From NCBI GenBank assembly GCA_910578835.1, contig CAJTSK010000019.1:1-50285 (forward strand): a stretch of DNA of 50,285 bases, in the 5' to 3' direction. Below the pieces are notes generated by a model. That model worked only from the letters and a program-made list of their open reading frames with translations. It made no database searches and was not told the origin of the DNA. A program made the position numbers and the translations under genes. Source of the DNA: an uncultured Muribaculum sp. (lineage in GTDB: Bacteria; Bacteroidota; Bacteroidia; Bacteroidales; Muribaculaceae). Below, piece after piece: positions 7,805 to 17,722 of this stretch; positions within the stretch are counted from its first letter, which is position 1, and each line of letters begins with the position of its first letter.

Positions 7805-10800
7805 TTATCTCATAATCTTTGCGGTGACTACCTTGCCGCTCGCAAGAGTGTCTACACGTATTACTATGCCTGCATAGCTTTCGCTCACTCTCATACCCTC
7901 AAGATTGTAATACACGGTGCTTACTATCTCGTTGTCGCCATAAACATTGTCGATAGAAACCTCACCGCCTACCTTCACGGCATCACCGAGACCACCCATT
8001 TCATTGGCGGCACGTACTGAATACACGGCAGAAGGATTAGCCACGGTATATTCGGGCACCGTAGTGAAGGCAATCACCTTGCCATTTTCACATACAGCCC
8101 AGCAGAGTGCATAGTCGCTGTCATCCCAAGAGAGAAGGGTGCCTTCAAGCTCGACATTGGCGGGCAGAGGAGCCTGCTCGGCGAGTGCCGCGGGATCCCA
8201 GTCGTCGGCGCCACCCATTACATTTGCCAGGCTCATGGACTCAGCCTCTTCCTTGGTAAGAACGGGGTTGTTGGTATTTGAGCCGAAAACCTTTCTACGC
8301 TGGCTCAGGTCAATCGGCGAGCCATTGGAAGTAAACGAATTGTATTCGGCAAAACGCCTTGGATAGTGGGTGCCCCAGTCATTCCAGCCGATTGCAGAAG
8401 GCTTGACGCGCATCTCGGTGTCGATGAAAAATGCAGAAGGCGCACCATCGCCCCAGGGACGACCGAGCGTGAACTGACCGTCGACCGATTCAGAACCGGT
8501 AATCACACAATCCTTGAACACGTAACCATACTTCTTGGGAACGGAGGGAGCCACGAGATAACCGCCTGCGGCACACATCTGAAGCTCCACGCCATTGTAA
8601 TACACGTCGCCCTTTCCGCAGAGGTAGTCGGTGCGGCCGCGGAGTATACCGCCCTCAAAATAGAAGCGGGCGTTTTCATTGCTTGACACATAAGTGTCCT
8701 GATAAGCCCACAGGCACACATTCTTGCAGATAGTCTTGTCGGAAGCATCGTTAAGCACGATGTTACGACCTGATTCGTCGGGCATTGCGCTCTTCAGGGT
8801 GATATCCTGCATGTATGTGCCGGTAGCCTGTTTTGTCAACTGGATTACATCACCACGACCAATACCTTCGAGCACATGTGAGCCGCCCTTGTATTCAGGC
8901 ACGGTATTGACAAATGAAGTACCTTTCATGCTCTCACCGACGATAGACACATTGGGCACATTGAGGATGGTTGTGGCACTCGGATACTGCTTGCCGTCGG
9001 TACCCTCGGCAAAACGGTCGGTGGCTGCGGGTATCACATAGTGGTCATTCTTGACAAAGATGCGGAAGCGGCGAGATGTGTCTTCGCGCTTTGCCGCAGC
9101 CTCAAGCGCCTCTACGAAGCTGCCATCGTCGGGCACCACGAAGTCATAGAGAGCCTTGTTGACAGCCGGACGGGTCTTGGTGGTGAAGTTAATCACGATA
9201 TCCTTGTCAATGGCATTGTCAGTGAGGTCACTGATGCTGTTGGCTGCAAGAGTGAATTTGTATTTGCTGCCGTAAGCGAGATTCTTGTATTGGAAAAGCA
9301 CTGTCTTTCCGGTCACCTGCGGCTCAAGCGTCATGTCGTTGAGAGTTGCGGTGGCGTTATTGCTGACTTTCACCTTTTCGTCAAAGGTAAGCACGATTTT
9401 ACCGTTGATTGAGGCATTGTCAGAACCTTCTGCGGGCACAAACGATACAAGCACCGGAGCTGTGCCGTCGTCGACCAGCTTCTCAGTACCGACGAGATAA
9501 GTTGCTCCGAGAGCTATACCGTCGTTATCTGATTCAGTGCCGTCAATTGCCGACTCCTTGTCGGCTATCCAACGGATATAAAGCGCAGGAGCGTTGTTAG
9601 TCTCTGCGGGGAGGTCAAATTGGGCGTCGGTCCAGTTTTTTCTGCCGTCGATAGTGATATTGCCGAGAAGCTTCCAGTTGTTACCGTCAAGCGAATATTC
9701 CACTTTCTGACCGGTGTAGGCATTGTAATTATACATCATGGCAGTGATAAGTTTCATGTCGGTAAAAGCGGAGGCATTTACCATGGTCTGCCAGTAATAT
9801 TCGCCAAGACCGTAAGCGCGCCAGTTTACCGCGCCGGGACGACCTTCATATCCGCCCGATTCCTGGCTCTTGTCAAGCCATCCCTCGCTGTTGCCATCAG
9901 AGTTGCGCAGTATCAGCGAAGTGGCATCATTGTCGGCAGAATAGAAGTCGGCGGCACGACCGTTGTTGCCCTTGCGGTAGAAGTCCCAGCCTGCCACATA
10001 GTCGATAGCCGAGTAAGTGGCGGTGAATTTACGGTCTTCGTTCATCACGAAGTTGATGGCGCTTGAAGTCTGTCCGTCGCTCCAGTTGCTGAAAGTGACT
10101 ATCGGGTTGCTGGTGGCTGTCAGTGTCACCTCCGTGCCTTCCTCATACATGTTTTTACCGTCAATCACAGTAGGCGCGGGAGTGGGCTGCACCATATAAT
10201 AATTTGCACCACCTTCTACTCCATATTCAAGGTTATAAGTATTGAATGCCTCGAAGTTGGCGGTAAGCTTAGTGTCGCTGCCGATGACATACTTGAACTT
10301 TGCCTCGGTCGACACCACTTTGCCAGACGCGTCGGTCCAGTTAACAAACTTATATCCGAAATTGCGGACAGCACTCAGTGTAAGTTCGGTTTCTTCCTCG
10401 AAAACATTACCGTTGGGATATACGCTGACGCTACCTCCGTCTTCGGGAGAGGCGGCTATCTCAAAGTTGTATTTTTCGACCGGCAGCACCTCGCCGTCGA
10501 CTTTACCGATAATCTTGATGTCACTTATACCCGCTTCCTTGTTGTCGAGATTATAGATATTGATTACCAGTGAGAACCCTTTGCCTGTGGCAAGAGCCGG
10601 GTCGTCAAGCACAAATTCAAACTCAGGGGTATATTTAGGGTCTTTACCATGAGAATCGTCGGCAGTGGACCTGTTGTCTCGCGGCGGAATAAGACCTGTG
10701 GCAAGCACCTTTTCCACGCCGTCGGCAGTGCGCACCGAGATATCCATGTTACCGCCGTCGGTACCAAAGCGGCAAAGCTTACCGCTTACCTTAACGGGAG

Positions 10801-11122
10801 TGAATGTAAGCCCCTTTGCAGGAACAACTTTCCATTCTACTGCGTTTCCGGCTGACGCACCCGATTCTTTCGATTTGGGCTTGAAGCCTACAAAACGTCC
10901 CCATACACTTGAATTTTTTCCGGCGACCTCTGTGATATTGTCGCCCAACGAGAATGAGACAAGGGAGAAAGCTCCATCAGGAGTAACCACGGGAGCATCT
11001 TCACTTGATGACTCAAACGCCCACTCAATAGTGGCGTCGGCATTGTCAAATGCTGCGTAGGCGGGACTCAGACACGCCAGACACATCATCATAAAGACAA
11101 TTCTTAGCAACTTGTTGGTCAT
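7805..11122 (-). CDS. Large multidomain pectin methylesterase (CE8) with type IX sorting domain
   Basis: Removes methyl groups from homogalacturonan so that pectate lyases can cut it. The 1105-residue protein has a signal peptide (1-23) and two beta modules with repeat segments of the FVNWTD..SGKVV / F.NWSDG type (about 215-370, InlB-B or Bacteroides repeat-like). A carbohydrate-binding-like region and an SbsA-type Ig domain (LTFDEKVKVSNNA..FTT) follow. The CE8 helix contains YQDTY (Asp809), DYLCG (Asp832, nucleophile) and LGRPWG (Arg888). The C-terminus (YYNLEGMRV...TAKIMR) looks like a short type IX sorting domain, which fits with porU nearby. It stands alone with its own terminator, next to the arabinose operon; pectin side chains are arabinose-rich, so joint use is likely. 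Confidence 0.88.
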   Translation of the reverse strand: MTNKLLRIVFMMMCLACLSPAYAAFDNADATIEWAFESSSEDAPVVTPDGAFSLVSFSLGDNITEVAGKNSSVWGRFVGFKPKSKESGASAGNAVEWKVVPAKGLTFTPVKVSGKLCRFGTDGGNMDISVRTADGVEKVLATGLIPPRDNRSTADDSHGKDPKYTPEFEFVLDDPALATGKGFSLVINIYNLDNKEAGISDIKIIGKVDGEVLPVEKYNFEIAASPEDGGSVSVYPNGNVFEEETELTLSAVRNFGYKFVNWTDASGKVVSTEAKFKYVIGSDTKLTANFEAFNTYNLEYGVEGGANYYMVQPTPAPTVIDGKNMYEEGTEVTLTATSNPIVTFSNWSDGQTSSAINFVMNEDRKFTATYSAIDYVAGWDFYRKGNNGRAADFYSADNDATSLILRNSDGNSEGWLDKSQESGGYEGRPGAVNWRAYGLGEYYWQTMVNASAFTDMKLITAMMYNYNAYTGQKVEYSLDGNNWKLLGNITIDGRKNWTDAQFDLPAETNNAPALYIRWIADKESAIDGTESDNDGIALGATYLVGTEKLVDDGTAPVLVSFVPAEGSDNASINGKIVLTFDEKVKVSNNATATLNDMTLEPQVTGKTVLFQYKNLAYGSKYKFTLAANSISDLTDNAIDKDIVINFTTKTRPAVNKALYDFVVPDDGSFVEALEAAAKREDTSRRFRIFVKNDHYVIPAATDRFAEGTDGKQYPSATTILNVPNVSIVGESMKGTSFVNTVPEYKGGSHVLEGIGRGDVIQLTKQATGTYMQDITLKSAMPDESGRNIVLNDASDKTICKNVCLWAYQDTYVSSNENARFYFEGGILRGRTDYLCGKGDVYYNGVELQMCAAGGYLVAPSVPKKYGYVFKDCVITGSESVDGQFTLGRPWGDGAPSAFFIDTEMRVKPSAIGWNDWGTHYPRRFAEYNSFTSNGSPIDLSQRRKVFGSNTNNPVLTKEEAESMSLANVMGGADDWDPAALAEQAPLPANVELEGTLLSWDDSDYALCWAVCENGKVIAFTTVPEYTVANPSAVYSVRAANEMGGLGDAVKVGGEVSIDNVYGDNEIVSTVYYNLEGMRVSESYAGIVIRVDTLASGKVVTAKIMR

Positions 11123-11340
11123 AATGATTGGTATTAGTTAATATTTGTGTTTGTATTTTCCGGTTAACTGCATCAGAAGCCCCCGCATAATCGAAGGCAG
11201 AAGATCCACATCTATTCCTGATAGCAAAGATAATCCTTATCACCAATCGCCACAGGTAAAAAATATCATTATTCACGGAATATTTTTCAATCACGCGCCT
11301 GCGCGGAAGAAAGCGGTAATTTTCACCTTACTTTTTGATA
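11123..11340 (-). promoter_or_regulatory. Upstream region of the pectinesterase gene
   Basis: AT-rich and gene-free. A -7 box TATCTTTG (minus, 11232-11225) lies about 100 bp before the pectinesterase start; the matching -33 site is weak (CACA in plus orientation at 11251 instead of CAAA). I see no repeated operator like that in front of galM. Confidence 0.45.
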
Positions 11341-11358
11341 AAAAATCCCACAACATGA

Positions 11359-11400
11359 CAGCGGCACCCATGCCCTTGTAACCAGACATGGATGCCGCTG
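11359..11400 (-). terminator. Terminator of the arabinose operon
   Basis: CAGCGGCA (11359-11366) pairs with TGCCGCTG (11393-11400), with an inner CCATG/CATGG extension after one mismatch. A T-run follows about ten bases later on minus. It lies just downstream of the kinase stop. Confidence 0.6.
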
Positions 11401-11423
11401 CAATATCACAACAATTGTGGCTG

Positions 11424-13034
11424 TTACATATTTTTATGGTCGACAGCAGCCTGCTCTACCGGCAGACACCCGACATAATTCTTGATGTAGCGGTTAAAGC
11501 CCTCAACCTCTTCTTCAGTCGGGGCGATTTCCGAACCGGTGTTGCCGAGGAACACACACTCGTTGAGCCAGCCCGCCAGCGAAAGACGGCGCGGATTATT
11601 GACAGCATAGGAGGCAAGCAACGCCATGCCCCACGCACCTCCCTCTCCGGCGGTCTCCATTACGGAAATCGGCGAGTTGAGTGCGGCGGCAAGTATGCGC
11701 TGACCTACCCCGGGGGTCTTGAACAGTCCGCCATGACCTGTGATGCGGTCAACCTCAACATTTTCATCATTGAAAAGTATGTCATTGCCTATCTTCAACA
11801 CGGCAACCGACGCATAGAGGTTGGCGCGCATGAAATTGGCGAGGTTAAACTTGTCGGTCGACGACCTCACGAAAAGAGGACGTCCCTCGGCAAGCCCGGT
11901 GACAGGCTCTCCCGAGAAATAGTTGTAGCTCACCAGTCCGCCACAGTCGGGCTGTCCGTCAAGAGCGGCGTTATATAGCTTTCCAAACACCTCGTTCATG
12001 TCGACAGGCACACCAAGCAACTGCTGGTACTCCTTGAACACGTTGACCCACGCATTGAGGTCGGAGGTGCAGTTATTGCAATGCACCATAGCCACAAGAC
12101 TGCCGTCGGGGGTGGTCACCATGTCAATCATCTCATAAGGCTTTGACAGCTCCTTTTCAAGCACAATCATCGAGAACGACGACGTACCCGCCGAGACATT
12201 GCCGGTGCGCTGCAACACAGCGTTAGTGGCAACCATGCCGGTGCCCGCATCACCCTCGGGCGGACATAAAGGCACTCCCGCCTTCAGATGTCCCGACACG
12301 TCAAGACGACGCGCGCCCTCTTCGGTCAGGCAACCTGCCCGGTCGCCGGCCACTATGCTCTCAGGGAGAATGTCGAGCAGCTTCCAGGGATAATTCTCAG
12401 AAGCCACAAGCTCGTCAAACTTCTTCACCATCTCCACAGAGTAGGTCTTTGTCTCGGGGTCGACAGGAAGCATACCTGACGCGTCACCGACACCGAGCAC
12501 CTTCTCTCCGGTGAGCTGCCAATGGATATATCCGGCAAGCGTGGTGAGATATTTTATATCCTTCACATGGGGCTCTCCGTTAAGTATCGCCTGATACAGG
12601 TGGGAGATGCTCCATCGCAGGGGTATGTTATAGACAAACAGCTCCGACAGCTTCGCGGCGGCAGCTCCTGTGTTGGTGTTGCGCCAGGTACGGAACGGCA
12701 CGAGTATTTCGCCATTTTCATCAAAAGGCATATAACCGTGCATCATAGCGCTTACTCCTATCGCGGCAAGGCTCTCAATCTCGATATCATAGCGGGTCCT
12801 GACATCTTCACGCAACCGCGCGTAGCTGTCTTGCACGCCATACCATATCGCCTCGGTGCTGTAGGTCCACAGCTTGTCGACAAGCTGGTTTTCCCACTCG
12901 TGGGCACCCTGGGCTATAGGATTGTTATCCTCATCGATAAGCACAGCCTTGATGCGGGTAGAGCCAAGCTCTATGCCAAGCACAGCTTTACCGGAGGCTA
13001 TGGTGTCTTTGGGATTTTTCTTGATTTCCGGCAT
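11424..13034 (-). CDS. araB: FGGY-family pentulose kinase, L-ribulokinase role
   Basis: Phosphorylates L-ribulose to L-ribulose 5-phosphate in arabinose catabolism. The protein (536 residues) shows the FGGY fold: N-terminal phosphate-binding GIELGSTRIKAVLID, the sugar-domain MMHGYMPFD, GDAGTGMVATNAVLQRTGNVSAGTSS, and the ATP-domain stretches ITGHGGLFKTPGVGQRILAAAL and ETAGEGGAWGMALLASY. By sequence type it resembles enzymes often labelled xylulokinase in Bacteroides, but its place as last gene of an araR-araD-araA operon (7 bp after araA) supports L-ribulose as substrate. The start follows the araA stop closely. Confidence 0.85.
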   Translation of the reverse strand: MPEIKKNPKDTIASGKAVLGIELGSTRIKAVLIDEDNNPIAQGAHEWENQLVDKLWTYSTEAIWYGVQDSYARLREDVRTRYDIEIESLAAIGVSAMMHGYMPFDENGEILVPFRTWRNTNTGAAAAKLSELFVYNIPLRWSISHLYQAILNGEPHVKDIKYLTTLAGYIHWQLTGEKVLGVGDASGMLPVDPETKTYSVEMVKKFDELVASENYPWKLLDILPESIVAGDRAGCLTEEGARRLDVSGHLKAGVPLCPPEGDAGTGMVATNAVLQRTGNVSAGTSSFSMIVLEKELSKPYEMIDMVTTPDGSLVAMVHCNNCTSDLNAWVNVFKEYQQLLGVPVDMNEVFGKLYNAALDGQPDCGGLVSYNYFSGEPVTGLAEGRPLFVRSSTDKFNLANFMRANLYASVAVLKIGNDILFNDENVEVDRITGHGGLFKTPGVGQRILAAALNSPISVMETAGEGGAWGMALLASYAVNNPRRLSLAGWLNECVFLGNTGSEIAPTEEEVEGFNRYIKNYVGCLPVEQAAVDHKNM

Positions 13035-13041
13035 ACCTCAA

Positions 13042-14577
13042 TTATTTATTAAGCATGTAATACACCTCATTGTAGCGGAGTTCCTTCTTAAACTCGCTTA
13101 TAGTGGTGTTTTTGTTGATGTGTACCATCTCTATGCCAGCCATCTCGGCATAATCCTCCCAATACTCGGGGGTGAGGTCGTAGGAGAAGCATGAGTGATG
13201 GGTACCACCGGCAAGAATCCATGCGCCGGCACCGATTTCAAAGTTGGGCATAGGTATCCAGAGCGCCGAGGCAACGGGGAGCTTGGGAAGCGGCTTTGAC
13301 TTTATGCACTCCACATCGTTGACGATGAGACGGAAACGGTTGCCCATGTCGATGACTGTGGCGGTGATACCGTCGCCCGGCTTTGAGGTGAATACAAGGC
13401 GTGCGGTCTGTGCCTTGCGTATACCGATACCGAGATGGTGAACCTCAAGACGCGGCTTCTGCTCGGCTATGAGCGGACACACCTCAAGCATGTGGGCCTG
13501 GAGGATTGAGCTTTCAGCGCCGTTAAAGTTGAGTGTATAGTCCTCAAGGAATGAGCATCCGCCCTTAAGTCCCCGGGTCATGTACCATACTGTGCGGTAA
13601 AGCGCGGCCGACTTCCAGTCGCCTTCGGCACCAAATCCATAGCCTTCAGCCATGAGACGCTGCGATGCAAGACCGGGTATCTGGTCGAAACCGACAAAAT
13701 TGGGGTCGTTGATATCATCAGTGCCGAGGTCGTCAAAGTTGGTGGTGAAACCTTTAGCACCCTTTGCCTGCAGACACGCGCGGATGGCAAGCTCAGCCTT
13801 GGCGGCGTTGCGCACCGAAGTGTATCCTGTCGTACCGGGCTTGGCAAGCTCCTCGGCGTGGTCATAAAGCGAGAAGTAGGTATTCATAAGTTCGGTCACG
13901 TCATCTTCGCTGACCTTCTTGTAATATTCCATCAGCTCGCTCACGGGGCAATAGTCGACATGATAGCCAAGCTGCATCTCGGCGGCAACCTTGTCACCGT
14001 CGGTCACGGCAACATTGTTCATCTGGTCGCCAAATCTCACGATAAGCATATCCTGCGAGTCGGCCCATGCTGCAGCGACACGCGACCACACGGCTATTCT
14101 CTCCTGGGTAGCGGCATCGCTCCAGTGACCTACCACAACTTTGCGGCGCACATTCATGCGGGCGCAGATATGACCGAACTCGCGGTCGCCGTGAGCCGAC
14201 TGGTTGAGGTTCATGAAGTCCATGTCCATGGTGTCCCAGGGTATCTCGGCGTTGTACTGGGTGTGGAGATGGAGAAGCGGCTTGCGGAGCTGCTGCAGAC
14301 CGTGAATCCACATCTTGGCGGGAGAGAAGGTGTGCATCCATGTGATTACGCCGACACACTTTGAATCATTGGTGGCGGCTTTCATCACAGCCTCAACCTC
14401 TTTGGATGAGTTTGCCGTGCCTTTATACACAATCTTGATAGGCAGGTTGCCTGAATTGTTAAGACCCTCCACCATTTCCTTTGAATGGGAGTCAACTACC
14501 TTTACTGCGTCGCCACCATATAGAAGCTGGGCACCTGTCACCCACCACACTTCGAGATTGTCAAAAATATTATTCAT
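13042..14577 (-). CDS. araA: L-arabinose isomerase
   Basis: Interconverts L-arabinose and L-ribulose in the cytoplasm, using Mn2+. Length 511 is normal for the family (about 500). Diagnostic segments are present: EVWWVTGAQLLYG at the N-terminus, GVITWMHTFSPAKMW, GHWSDA, the metal ligands in GFGAEGDWK (Glu), FLEDYTLNF (Glu), HMLEVCP (His) and GGTHHSCFSYD (His). It lies between araD (30 bp upstream) and the kinase (7 bp downstream) in the operon. Confidence 0.96.
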   Translation of the reverse strand: MNNIFDNLEVWWVTGAQLLYGGDAVKVVDSHSKEMVEGLNNSGNLPIKIVYKGTANSSKEVEAVMKAATNDSKCVGVITWMHTFSPAKMWIHGLQQLRKPLLHLHTQYNAEIPWDTMDMDFMNLNQSAHGDREFGHICARMNVRRKVVVGHWSDAATQERIAVWSRVAAAWADSQDMLIVRFGDQMNNVAVTDGDKVAAEMQLGYHVDYCPVSELMEYYKKVSEDDVTELMNTYFSLYDHAEELAKPGTTGYTSVRNAAKAELAIRACLQAKGAKGFTTNFDDLGTDDINDPNFVGFDQIPGLASQRLMAEGYGFGAEGDWKSAALYRTVWYMTRGLKGGCSFLEDYTLNFNGAESSILQAHMLEVCPLIAEQKPRLEVHHLGIGIRKAQTARLVFTSKPGDGITATVIDMGNRFRLIVNDVECIKSKPLPKLPVASALWIPMPNFEIGAGAWILAGGTHHSCFSYDLTPEYWEDYAEMAGIEMVHINKNTTISEFKKELRYNEVYYMLNK

Positions 14578-14607
14578 GATTGTTAGTTTTTTTATTGTTT
14601 CTGAATG

Positions 14608-15300
14608 TTAGTTTTTCTTCTGTCCATAATATGCGTTAGGACCATGTTTGCGGTTGAAATGCTTCTCCACGAGCAGCGGGTTCATGGTAAGCGCGGGATT
14701 TACCGTATAGGCAATGCTTGCCATCTTTGCCACTTGCTCCATCACTACGGCGTTGTGCACGGCATCGTGAGGATTTTTGCCCCATGAGAAGGGACCGTGG
14801 TTTTTCACGAGCACTCCGGGGGTATGCATCGGGTTGATACCCTCGAAGCGTTTCACGATTACATTTCCGGTTTCCAGCTCATAATCACCCTGCACCTCGT
14901 CGGGGGTCATGTCGGCGGTACACGGTATCGCGTTGTGGAAATAGTCAGCGTGGGTCGTTCCGATATTGGGAAGGTCAATACCCGCCTGCGCCCATGCCGT
15001 GGCATAGGTGGAATGTGTGTGTACGACACCTCCTATTTCGGGGAATGCCTTGTAAAGCACAAGATGGGTGGGAGTGTCGGAAGAGGGGCGCAGATTGCCT
15101 TCGACCACATTGCCGTCGAGATCCACGACCACCATGTCTGACGCTTTCATCTCATCATAGTCGACACCGCTCGGCTTGATTACCACAAGCCCGCTCTCGC
15201 GGTCGATACCTGACACATTGCCCCAGGTAAATATCACAAGTCCATGTTTCACCAAGTCAAGATTGGCGCGAAACACTTCTTCTTTTAATTTCTCAAGCAT
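14608..15300 (-). CDS. araD: L-ribulose-5-phosphate 4-epimerase
   Basis: Converts L-ribulose 5-phosphate to D-xylulose 5-phosphate, the entry to the pentose phosphate pathway. It is a class II aldolase fold of 230 residues, the normal length. Visible motifs are TWGNVSGIDRE, IKPSGVDYDEM, RPSSDTPTHLVLYKAFP, the zinc motif VVHTHSTYATAWAQAG with HTH, GTTHADYF, and LVKNHGPFSWG with the third histidine. The start is 5 bp after the araR stop. Confidence 0.95.
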   Translation of the reverse strand: MLEKLKEEVFRANLDLVKHGLVIFTWGNVSGIDRESGLVVIKPSGVDYDEMKASDMVVVDLDGNVVEGNLRPSSDTPTHLVLYKAFPEIGGVVHTHSTYATAWAQAGIDLPNIGTTHADYFHNAIPCTADMTPDEVQGDYELETGNVIVKRFEGINPMHTPGVLVKNHGPFSWGKNPHDAVHNAVVMEQVAKMASIAYTVNPALTMNPLLVEKHFNRKHGPNAYYGQKKN

Positions 15301-15305
15301 GATAG

Positions 15306-16013
15306 TTATATCTTAAATTTTAATGTCTCTTTATAGGAATCTTTGTTAAAGCGATACATAGTGGCGCCGCGCCTCGAATTGAGCTTATCGATTTTACCGG
15401 TAGCCTCTATGCAGTCGTTTTCAAGCATACGCCGGCGGAAATTACGCTTGTCGACAGGCTCATCGAGTATTTTCTCGCACAAAGCCTGCACCTGGGCAAG
15501 CGTAAAGAAATCAGGAAGCAGATTGAACACCACCGGCTCACGCGTAAGCTTATGGCGCAATGCCGCTATGGCGCGCTCTATCATCAGCTGATGGTCAAAC
15601 TCAAGCACCGGGAGTTCCCTCACACTCACCCACTCCGCGCCATACTCTCCTACACGCCTGTCAATGGCGTCGTCGCTATTTATAAGCGCGTAGTAGGCAA
15701 CCGATATCACCCTGTCGCCCGGGTCGCGGTCAAGGGCTCCGAATGCGCCTACCTGCTCCATATAGATGTCATCGAGACCGGTCAGCTCCGACAATACCCT
15801 TGTCGCGGCGTTGTCAAGACTTTCGGTTGATTTCACGAAGCCACCCATGAGGGAGGGAGCGCCGAGTTTAGGCTCAAACCGGCGTGGAGCAAGGAGCACA
15901 CTCAGCTCCCCGTCGTGAAGGCTGAAAATGATACAGTCGACACTGACGGGATAGCGGTCGTGGGCGGAATAGTAACCGCCCGGGATATTGCTTAGACTGT
16001 CGTCCATCATCAT
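15306..16013 (-). CDS. araR: Nudix-type transcriptional regulator of arabinose use (AraR)
   Basis: A 235-residue protein with an N-terminal Nudix domain fused to a C-terminal winged helix (FFTLAQVQALCEKILDEPVDKRNFRRRML), the NrtR/AraR design. The Nudix box at GGFVKSTESLDNAATRVLS keeps the first glycines and the spaced Glu and Arg, but the REUxEExGU core reads RVLSELTGL, so two catalytic glutamates are gone. That is expected for a sugar-sensing regulator that binds and no longer hydrolyses. In Bacteroides such proteins repress arabinose genes and are released by L-arabinose (established). Its position inside the operon implies autoregulation; a likely operator is at 18957-18970. Gaps to neighbours are 5-7 bp. 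Confidence 0.88.
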   Translation of the reverse strand: MMMDDSLSNIPGGYYSAHDRYPVSVDCIIFSLHDGELSVLLAPRRFEPKLGAPSLMGGFVKSTESLDNAATRVLSELTGLDDIYMEQVGAFGALDRDPGDRVISVAYYALINSDDAIDRRVGEYGAEWVSVRELPVLEFDHQLMIERAIAALRHKLTREPVVFNLLPDFFTLAQVQALCEKILDEPVDKRNFRRRMLENDCIEATGKIDKLNSRRGATMYRFNKDSYKETLKFKI

Positions 16014-16020
16014 GATGTTT

Positions 16021-17703
16021 TTACCAGAAATACCAATAGAATGCAGCGGTGATGCAGAGGATAATCACTGTGTGGATTACATCCCACTTGTTCCAGCTCG
16101 CGCGTGTGGCGGCTTTCTGCTCAGGCGTGGAAGTGCCAAACACAAGACCCTTTATCTTCTCCTGGTCGGGAGCCTTCGTAAAGAGACTCACCACCACTAC
16201 CACAAGCATACAGAACACGAGCATCCAGCCACAGAAGAAGAGCCAGTTGGTGTCAAAGAACATCCACTTGAACCAATTCTGCTCACCGGGGAGCAACGCT
16301 GCGTTGCTGTAATATATCTTGGCACACAGACGGGTGATACCGATTGCAAGACCGGCTATGAGACCCCACATACCACCCTGGGCGCTGGCGCGTTTCCAGC
16401 AGATACCCATCAGGAACGCTGCCGCGATACCTGGGGCAAGCACTGACTGCACATCCTGAAGATAGTTGTAGAGCACATTGCCTATGGAGCGCATTACAGG
16501 AATCCACAACACGCCGAGCAACACGATTACCACAGTAGCCGCCTGTCCTATCTTAACCAGTTTCTTGGGGTCAGTGTTCGGTTTGTAACGCTGGTAGAAG
16601 TCGATGGTGAAGAGCGCGGCCGAAGAGTTGAAGAGCGATGCGAGCGAGCTCATGAGCGCGGCAAGGATACCACACACGATAAGACCTTTCACTCCGGCGG
16701 GGAGCAGCTTCGCTACAAGAGTCGGGAATGCCGCGTCGGGAGTGGATAGCTTGAACACCTCGCCGTTGACCTCGATGCCACGGGTGCTGAGCGCAAAGGC
16801 AATCATGCCAGGGATAAGGAACAGGAACACGGGAAGCAACTTCAGGTAAGCGCCGAAGATAGTACCGCGACGCGCCTCTTTTTCATCTTTTCCCGACAAT
16901 ACGCGCTGCACGATAAACTGGTCGGTACACCAGTACCAGAAACCGATTACAGCCGAACCCACAAGTGCGCCGAGCCACGGATACTCAGGGTCGCGGTTGT
17001 CACGTATGAGATTGGTCATCGTGTCGCCATAGTCATTGACCACAACCTGCGAGCAAGTGGCGATCATCTCGTCCCAGCCACCGAGTGCCTTGAGTCCGAG
17101 CACAAGGATTATCAGCGAGCCGAGAAGCAATATCGGGGTCTGCAATACAGAGGTGTACAATACTGATTTCATACCGCCCACGATGGTGTAGAGCGCGGTC
17201 AGCACGACAAGACCGATGGCGGCAATCCAGAAGAAGTCGATGCCCCAGAGGGTGTCGATGCCGAATACCTGCTGAAACACAAGACCGCCCGCATATACGG
17301 TAACGGCAACCTTTGTGAGCACGTAGCTGATAAGTGAAATGAGCGACAGGATGGTACGTGACGCCGGGTTGTAGCGGCGTTCAAGAAATTCCGGCATGGT
17401 GTAGACCATGCTTCGTGTGTAGAACGGCACAAACACCCAGCCGAGTATAAGTATCATCCAGCCCTGGATTTCCCAGTGAGCCATCGCCATACCGCTCGAC
17501 GCACCCGCTCCGGCGAGTCCGATAAGGTGTTCCGAGCCGATATTGGAAGCGAAGATAGAGGCACCGATGGCAATCCATGTGGCATCCTTTCCGCCAAGGA
17601 AATAGTCGGCGGCATTGTTCTGTTTTTGACGCATCACCCATACGATAATGCCTATCAGGGCTATAAAGAAGAGCCCTATTACAATCCAGTCAAGTAATTG
17701 CAT
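16021..17703 (-). CDS. Sodium:sugar symporter (SSS family), probable arabinose importer
   Basis: A 560-residue integral membrane protein with about 14 hydrophobic segments. It carries SSS-family marks of the vSGLT/SGLT branch: DYFLGGKDATWIAIGASIFASNIGSEHLIGLAG near the N-terminus, PEFLERRYNPASRTILS, GFWYWCTDQFIVQRVLSGKDEKEARRGTIF and the sodium-site segment SSLASLFNSSAALFTIDFY. It probably brings arabinose across the inner membrane using the Na+ gradient. The second gene of the operon, 19 bp after galM and 7 bp before araR; the substrate is inferred from that. Confidence 0.9.
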   Translation of the reverse strand: MQLLDWIVIGLFFIALIGIIVWVMRQKQNNAADYFLGGKDATWIAIGASIFASNIGSEHLIGLAGAGASSGMAMAHWEIQGWMILILGWVFVPFYTRSMVYTMPEFLERRYNPASRTILSLISLISYVLTKVAVTVYAGGLVFQQVFGIDTLWGIDFFWIAAIGLVVLTALYTIVGGMKSVLYTSVLQTPILLLGSLIILVLGLKALGGWDEMIATCSQVVVNDYGDTMTNLIRDNRDPEYPWLGALVGSAVIGFWYWCTDQFIVQRVLSGKDEKEARRGTIFGAYLKLLPVFLFLIPGMIAFALSTRGIEVNGEVFKLSTPDAAFPTLVAKLLPAGVKGLIVCGILAALMSSLASLFNSSAALFTIDFYQRYKPNTDPKKLVKIGQAATVVIVLLGVLWIPVMRSIGNVLYNYLQDVQSVLAPGIAAAFLMGICWKRASAQGGMWGLIAGLAIGITRLCAKIYYSNAALLPGEQNWFKWMFFDTNWLFFCGWMLVFCMLVVVVVSLFTKAPDQEKIKGLVFGTSTPEQKAATRASWNKWDVIHTVIILCITAAFYWYFW

Positions 17704-17722
17704 GATGATGTTATTAAGGTTA

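Noticed and set aside
11046..11294. 82-codon minus frame upstream of the pectinesterase gene
   Set aside because: It runs through the -7 box and into the signal peptide region in another frame, with no recognisable product.
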